Source of the DNA: Syntrophomonadaceae bacterium
GTDB taxonomy: Bacteria; Bacillota; Syntrophomonadia; Syntrophomonadales; Syntrophomonadaceae
Reading direction: 5' to 3'
NCBI GenBank assembly: GCA_012798055.1
Contig: JAAZOA010000162.1
Location: 1 to 8,965 of the forward strand
Length of the DNA: 8,965 bases
Below, in pieces: positions 5,542 through 8,965 of this stretch. The stretch's first letter is position 1. Every line of letters begins with the position of its first letter. The notes beneath the pieces were generated by a model. The model was given only the letters and a program-made list of their open reading frames with translations. It made no database searches and was not told where the DNA came from. The position numbers and the translations under genes were made by a program.

Positions 5542-6786
5542 ATGGCAGTGATTAGACCTTTCCGGGCAGTTAGGCCGGTACCGGAGCTGGCAGCCAAGGT
5601 GGCTGCTCTCCCCTACGATGTGATGAGCAGTGAAGAAGCCCGGGAGATGGTGAAAGACAATCCCTATTCTTTCCTGCATGTGGATAAGGCAGAGATCGAT
5701 CTCAGCCCGGATATCGATCTTTATGACCAGCGGGTCTATGAAAAGGCTTGTTCCAACCTGGAGGCCATGATCGCTGGAGGGATACTGCGGGAGGAGGATC
5801 GCCCCTGCCTCTATATTTACCGGCAGATAATGGGCGGAAGGAGCCAGACGGGAATAGTGGCCTGTGCCTCCATAGATGACTATTTGCGGGGCATCATCAA
5901 GAAACACGAGCTTACCAGGGCGGACAAAGAGCAGGACCGGACCAGGCATGTGGACATCTGCGATGCCAATACCGGCCCCATCTTTCTCACCTACCCGGCC
6001 AGGGAGGAGATCAACTCCATTGTGGCCCAACAGTCAGCTCGAGAGCCGGTGTATGATATTCTCACCGAGGATGGAATCCGCCACATAGTCTGGATAATCG
6101 ACCAGGAAGAGGTCATTCATCGGTTGGTGGACCTTTTTGCCGGGATCCAGTATCTCTATATCGCGGATGGGCATCATCGTTCCGCTTCCGCGGTGCGGGT
6201 GGGAGAGATGCGGCGCCGGGCCCAAGGTGAATTCACGGGCGACGAGGAATTTAATTTTTTCCTGGCTGTGATTTTCCCCGACCAGGATCTTTACATCATG
6301 GATTACAACCGGGTGGTTCAGGATTTGCACGGCATGTCAGAAAGCGAATTCCTGTCCAAAGTTGCCCATAAATTCGAAATCAGGCTACATGAAGGGGAAG
6401 GCCCTTACCGACCCCAGAAGAAACATGAGTTTGGCATGTATTTGTCCGGTAAGTGGTATATCCTGGAGGCCAGGGACGGGAGCTTTGATGAGTCCGATCC
6501 GGTGGAGCGCCTGGATGTGTCCATTATGCAAAACAATATTCTGGGCCCTCTGCTGGGTATCTCCGATCCCCGCACCGATAAACGAATCGATTTTGTGGGT
6601 GGGATACGAGGCTTGAAAGAACTTGAAAGGAGAGTAGATGCAGGTATGGCAGTGGCTTTTTCCATGTACCCTACCACGATCCAGGACTTGATGGATATCG
6701 CTGATGCAGGACAAGTCATGCCGCCCAAATCTACTTGGTTCGAACCAAAGTTAAGGAGCGGTTTGTTCATCCACAAGCTCTCCTGA
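5542..6786 (+). CDS. DUF1015 family protein (COG4198), ParB/sulfiredoxin-like GHHR motif
   Basis: This 414-residue soluble protein is full length for the DUF1015 family. Recognisable parts are the N-terminal RPFRAVRPVPELAAKVAALP and PYDVMSSEEA (24-33), a conserved KHELTRADKEQDRTRH block (121-136), the central IADGHHRSAS (207-216), and the C-terminal MPPKSTWFEPKLRSGLFIH (393-411). The DGHHR motif recalls the nucleotide-binding GHHR/GHRR of the ParB/sulfiredoxin superfamily, which includes the free serine kinases SerK and SbnI. A nucleotide-dependent role on serine or a serine-derived substrate is thus a reasonable guess, helped by the aminotransferase upstream, but the family had no firm function known to me. 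GGAGGAGG (5527-5534) stands 7 nt before the ATG. The gene ends the operon; its stop lies just before the strong hairpin at 6799-6843. Confidence 0.92.
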   Translation: MAVIRPFRAVRPVPELAAKVAALPYDVMSSEEAREMVKDNPYSFLHVDKAEIDLSPDIDLYDQRVYEKACSNLEAMIAGGILREEDRPCLYIYRQIMGGRSQTGIVACASIDDYLRGIIKKHELTRADKEQDRTRHVDICDANTGPIFLTYPAREEINSIVAQQSAREPVYDILTEDGIRHIVWIIDQEEVIHRLVDLFAGIQYLYIADGHHRSASAVRVGEMRRRAQGEFTGDEEFNFFLAVIFPDQDLYIMDYNRVVQDLHGMSESEFLSKVAHKFEIRLHEGEGPYRPQKKHEFGMYLSGKWYILEARDGSFDESDPVERLDVSIMQNNILGPLLGISDPRTDKRIDFVGGIRGLKELERRVDAGMAVAFSMYPTTIQDLMDIADAGQVMPPKSTWFEPKLRSGLFIHKLS

Positions 6787-6798
6787 TATAGCCGAGGC

Positions 6799-6843
6799 AA
6801 TAAAAGAAGGAGTGACGGACATGCCGTCACTCCTTCTTTTGTT
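6799..6843 (+). terminator. Very strong bidirectional terminator hairpin
   Basis: The arms at 6802-6818 and 6824-6840 are perfectly complementary over 17 bp around a 5-nt loop (ACATG). A T-G wobble and two A-T pairs extend the stem to 20 bp (6799-6843). The outer part is A-rich on the left and T-rich on the right (AAAAG and CTTTT), so it can act for the DUF1015 operon on the plus strand and also for read-through from the thiolase on the minus strand. Confidence 0.85.
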
Positions 6844-6961
6844 ATTCAGGCTCCCCGTTAGCAAAATGGTTTTTGAAAGAGGCGGATGATGGCTGTGCAA
6901 AAGACCATCAGCACCGTCATTTCACTTAGTGGGCATTACGGGTGCCTTGTTGTTAAAAGGG

Positions 6962-6995
6962 GCGGGTAAGAGCTCTACAAGGGACCGTCACCCGC
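6962..6995 (-). terminator. Possible weak terminator after the thiolase
   Basis: On the minus strand GCGGGT (6995-6990) can pair with ACCCGC (6967-6962), with two further inner pairs (one a G-U), followed by CCC and TTTT. It lies 25 nt after the thiolase stop. The 18-nt loop and short T-run make it weak; the hairpin at 6799-6843 is a better backup. Confidence 0.35.
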
Positions 6996-7019
6996 TTAAA
7001 CCGAATCAGGAGGCTAGGT

Positions 7020-8225
7020 TTAAATGTCCCGGGTCCACAGGGAGGCCATGGCTGATCCGCCACCGACGCAGAGAGAGGCTCCGCCGATAGTAAGGCCCAG
7101 ACGTTCCATCTCATAGTACATGGACACAATGATGCGCAGAGCGGTGGCCCCCACCGGGTGTCCCAAGCCGATCCCGGAACCATTGTGGTTGGTCTTGGAC
7201 ATATCAAGATCGATGCCAAAGTCAGCCTTGAGCATGCGGCCTACCCCCAGGAACTGGGCCGCAAATGCCTCGTTAATCTCCCAATAATCGACATCCTCAT
7301 ATTTTAGGCCAGCTTGAGCCAGGGCCTTGGGGATGGCTACGGCAGGGCCCAGACCCATTATTTTGGGATCGACCCCTTCAGCCACGATGTTGATCATTTT
7401 CAGCAGCGGCTTGATGCCAAGTTCTTCAGCCTTTTGTTTGGACATAACCACTGCGGCTGCAGCGGCATCATTTATACCGGAAGCATTGGCTGCAGTCACT
7501 ACTCCGTCCTTGATAAACGCCGCTGGCAATTTGGCCATTGATTCCAGGCTGGCATCGGGAATCATATGTTCGTCATTTTCGAACAGTTTCACGCCCTTTT
7601 TAGATTTAAGTTCCACTGGTACAATTTCCCGCTTGAATATGCCGTTCTGCACTGCCGCGGTAGCTTTTTGATGGCTTGCCAGGGCCAATTCATCGCATTC
7701 CTGCCTCGTGATACCATACATAGCCGCAACATTTTCAGCGGTGACTCCCATATGGCCGGGTACCATTTTGTCGATGAGTCCGTCATAAAGCATGGCGTCT
7801 TCCAGTTTGCCCTGTCCCATCCGGTACCCCATGCGGGCTTTTTCCAGCATGAAGGGGGCATTGGTCATGCTCTCGGCCCCGATCACCAGGCCTATATCGA
7901 TTTTGCCCAGAGCGATTTTATCGCAAATAATCTCCAACGCCCTCATCCCGGAAGCACAGTTCTGGTTGACATTGCAAGCATTGCTGCGAATGGGCAATCC
8001 CAGAGCCATAGCCACCTGGCGGGAAGGCAATGATCCCTGGAAATGAGGATAAATCTGGCCAAGGACCAGTTCGTCTATGGAATCAGCCGGAATACCAGCC
8101 CTTTCAATTGCGCCTTTACCCGCGGTTATGGCAAGGTCTTTCGCTGATACGTCCTTCAGACTCCCCATAAAGCGAGCTATAGGGGTCCTGCATAAGCTTA
8201 CAATTACTACATCCTTTGTCTCCAA
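7020..8225 (-). CDS. Acetyl-CoA acetyltransferase (thiolase)
   Basis: The enzyme cleaves acetoacetyl-CoA (or another 3-ketoacyl-CoA) to acetyl-CoA, or runs the reverse condensation, in the cytoplasm. It has 401 residues, as usual for the family. The nucleophile is Cys90 in NQNCASGMRALE, NEAF lies at 318-321, the catalytic histidine is His356 in GIGLGHPVGA, and the acid-base cysteine is Cys386 in GGASLCVGGG. The C-terminal GGGSAM and the GSGIGLGHPVGATALR block differ from the textbook GGGMG and GGAIALGHP(I/L)GASGAR, which suggests a subclass. The start is TTG 8225, read from AGGAGG 9 nt upstream; no ATG occurs until residue 20, inside the conserved N-terminus. It lies 87 nt after the CoA-transferase on the same strand and may be co-transcribed with it, with a possible promoter of its own. 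The context fits butyrate-type beta-oxidation. Confidence 0.96.
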   Translation of the reverse strand: METKDVVIVSLCRTPIARFMGSLKDVSAKDLAITAGKGAIERAGIPADSIDELVLGQIYPHFQGSLPSRQVAMALGLPIRSNACNVNQNCASGMRALEIICDKIALGKIDIGLVIGAESMTNAPFMLEKARMGYRMGQGKLEDAMLYDGLIDKMVPGHMGVTAENVAAMYGITRQECDELALASHQKATAAVQNGIFKREIVPVELKSKKGVKLFENDEHMIPDASLESMAKLPAAFIKDGVVTAANASGINDAAAAAVVMSKQKAEELGIKPLLKMINIVAEGVDPKIMGLGPAVAIPKALAQAGLKYEDVDYWEINEAFAAQFLGVGRMLKADFGIDLDMSKTNHNGSGIGLGHPVGATALRIIVSMYYEMERLGLTIGGASLCVGGGSAMASLWTRDI

Positions 8226-8234
8226 TTCTAAATT

Positions 8235-8240
8235 CCTCCT
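8235..8240 (-). promoter_or_regulatory. Ribosome binding site supporting the thiolase TTG start
   Basis: On the minus strand this is AGGAGG, preceded by GAG, with 9 nt to TTG 8225. There is no competing ATG or GTG at a sensible distance. Confidence 0.75.
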
Positions 8241-8253
8241 CTCAAATTTGAGA
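8240..8253 (-). promoter_or_regulatory. 14-bp perfect palindrome in the thiolase leader (candidate operator)
   Basis: TCTCAAATTTGAGA equals its own reverse complement. It lies between the putative -10 box (8264-8259) and the ribosome binding site, over the expected transcription start near 8252. A dimeric repressor bound here would block transcription. By chance alone roughly one half of a 14-bp perfect palindrome is expected in 9 kb, so position is the main argument. Confidence 0.35.
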
Positions 8254-8258
8254 TTGTT

Positions 8259-8267
8259 TATATACCA
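8259..8267 (-). promoter_or_regulatory. Candidate extended -10 promoter element for the thiolase
   Basis: Minus-strand TGGTATATA has the TGN extension plus a TATATA hexamer (8264-8259). There is no good -35 box at 16-18 nt; TTGTAA lies too close. Transcription would begin near 8252 and leave a short leader of about 27 nt. Confidence 0.35.
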
Positions 8268-8312
8268 TATTGCCTAGTTACAAGATTTCCGATACAGATA
8301 GAGAATTTCCAT

Positions 8313-8965
8313 TTACCCGATCTTGTTGGTCCGGACCCAAATACCCATCTTGTCAGCTTCAGCGATCAGTTCATCGCGCAGGTCGGGATGGGCCAGGTTG
8401 ATCAGGGCTTCAGCCCGCTCGAAGGTGCTCTTGGCCTTCATGTTGGCGATGCCGTATTCGGTCACCACATAGTAGTTCATGGAGCGGGGCACGGTCACGA
8501 TGGCCCCCGGGGTCAGGGTGGGAACGATCCGGGATTTCAGGTTGCCTTCCTTGTCCTTGTAGGTCGAGGTCAGGCAGACCAGGCCCTTGCCGCCCTTGGA
8601 ACCGTAGGAGCCGAAGATATAGTCCAGCTGGCCGCCGGTGCCGGAGATATGACGTACTCCGGAAGACTCGGAGCATACCTGGCTGAACAGGTCGATTTCC
8701 ACCGCGTTGTTTATGCAGATCATGTTGTCCTGCTGGCGGATTACCGCCGGATCATTGGTATAGCTCACCGGGAAGCTGGCGCAAACCGGGTTCTGGTCCA
8801 GGAAGTCGTAGAGCTTCTTGGTGCCCATGGCAGAGGTGTAGACCATCCTGCCTTTGTCCAGCTGCTTGCGCAGGTTGGTGATGCGGCCCGCATCGTACAT
8901 GTCCACAAAAGAGTCCACCAGCATCTCGGTATTGACTCCCAGGTCCTTCAGGTCTGACTGGGCGA
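8313..8965 (-). CDS. Acetyl-CoA hydrolase / 4-hydroxybutyrate CoA-transferase family protein (5' partial)
   Basis: The frame runs off the window edge at 8965; 216 C-terminal residues of a protein of about 430-440 are present. The domain is the acetyl-CoA hydrolase/transferase C-terminal domain: DLGVNTEM near the visible start, FLDQNPVCASFPVSYTNDP, an ISGTGGQLDYIFG glycine loop, SRIVPTLTPGAIVTVPRS, YYVVTEYGIANM, and ERAEALINLAHPDLRDEL close to the end. The glutamate of NTEM (bases 8925-8927) aligns, from memory of the family, with the one that forms the glutamyl-CoA intermediate. Such enzymes move CoA between acetyl-CoA and a carboxylate such as butyrate, 4-hydroxybutyrate or succinate. With the thiolase next door, activation of a short fatty acid by acetyl-CoA is the likely job. 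Third codon positions are strikingly G/C rich compared with the thiolase, which may reflect very high expression. Confidence 0.9.
   Translation of the reverse strand, partial: AQSDLKDLGVNTEMLVDSFVDMYDAGRITNLRKQLDKGRMVYTSAMGTKKLYDFLDQNPVCASFPVSYTNDPAVIRQQDNMICINNAVEIDLFSQVCSESSGVRHISGTGGQLDYIFGSYGSKGGKGLVCLTSTYKDKEGNLKSRIVPTLTPGAIVTVPRSMNYYVVTEYGIANMKAKSTFERAEALINLAHPDLRDELIAEADKMGIWVRTNKIG

Noticed and set aside
6887..6910. TGATGG/CCATCA inverted repeat between the DUF1015 gene and the thiolase.
   Set aside because: Six base pairs with a 12-nt loop and no T-run; expected by chance in this length of sequence.
8388..8957. 189-codon plus-strand frame opposite the CoA-transferase.
   Set aside because: The high third-position G/C of the real gene suppresses stop codons on the other strand; the translated sequence is repetitive in G, V, A, H and D, as expected of an antisense shadow.

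Overview
The window carries nine protein-coding genes in a compact bacterial layout. Gene spacing, strong Shine-Dalgarno sequences (AAAGGAGG types), the use of GTG and TTG starts, and gene content (thiolase beside a CoA-transferase, a SEC-C methionine aminopeptidase, a DUF1015 protein) suggest an anaerobic Firmicute. A Syntrophomonas-like fatty-acid oxidiser would fit. That placement is inferred from gene content and protein style, not from a marker gene. I see no rRNA, tRNA, CRISPR array, insertion sequence, prophage or attachment site.

Layout. (1) Bases 1-735, plus strand: the C-terminal two thirds of a class V PLP enzyme of the cysteine desulfurase-like family, ending at an intrinsic terminator (771-800). 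(2) Bases 910-2223, plus: a Fe/Mn superoxide dismutase followed 30 nt later by a hemolysin III/PAQR-type seven-helix membrane protein. The SOD leader carries a repeated GCAACC motif. (3) Bases 2331-3743, plus: an unrecognised 174-residue protein, then 3 nt later a type I methionine aminopeptidase with an N-terminal SEC-C zinc motif. (4) Bases 3755-4162, minus: a small FMN-binding split-barrel (PNPOx-like) protein, convergent with the aminopeptidase. (5) Bases 4424-6786, plus: a serine/alanine-glyoxylate-type aminotransferase and a DUF1015 protein, read from a good sigma-A-like promoter and closed by a very strong hairpin at 6799-6843. (6) Bases 8965-7020, minus: the C-terminal half of an acetyl-CoA hydrolase/4-hydroxybutyrate CoA-transferase family protein, then a thiolase with a TTG start.

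How the genes may work together. Thiolase plus CoA-transferase is the terminal step and the acyl activation step of butyrate-type beta-oxidation (or the reverse). The aminotransferase plus DUF1015 pair points to serine or phosphoserine metabolism. SOD is oxygen defence, here apparently co-transcribed with a membrane PAQR protein. The SEC-C aminopeptidase may be a ribosome-docked form of N-terminal methionine removal, paired with an unknown partner.

Most of the window is ordinary metabolism and housekeeping. The points most worth following up are the aminotransferase-DUF1015 pair, the unknown partner of the SEC-C aminopeptidase, the repeats in the SOD leader, and a palindrome in the thiolase promoter region. 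I did not find a clearly new multi-gene system.
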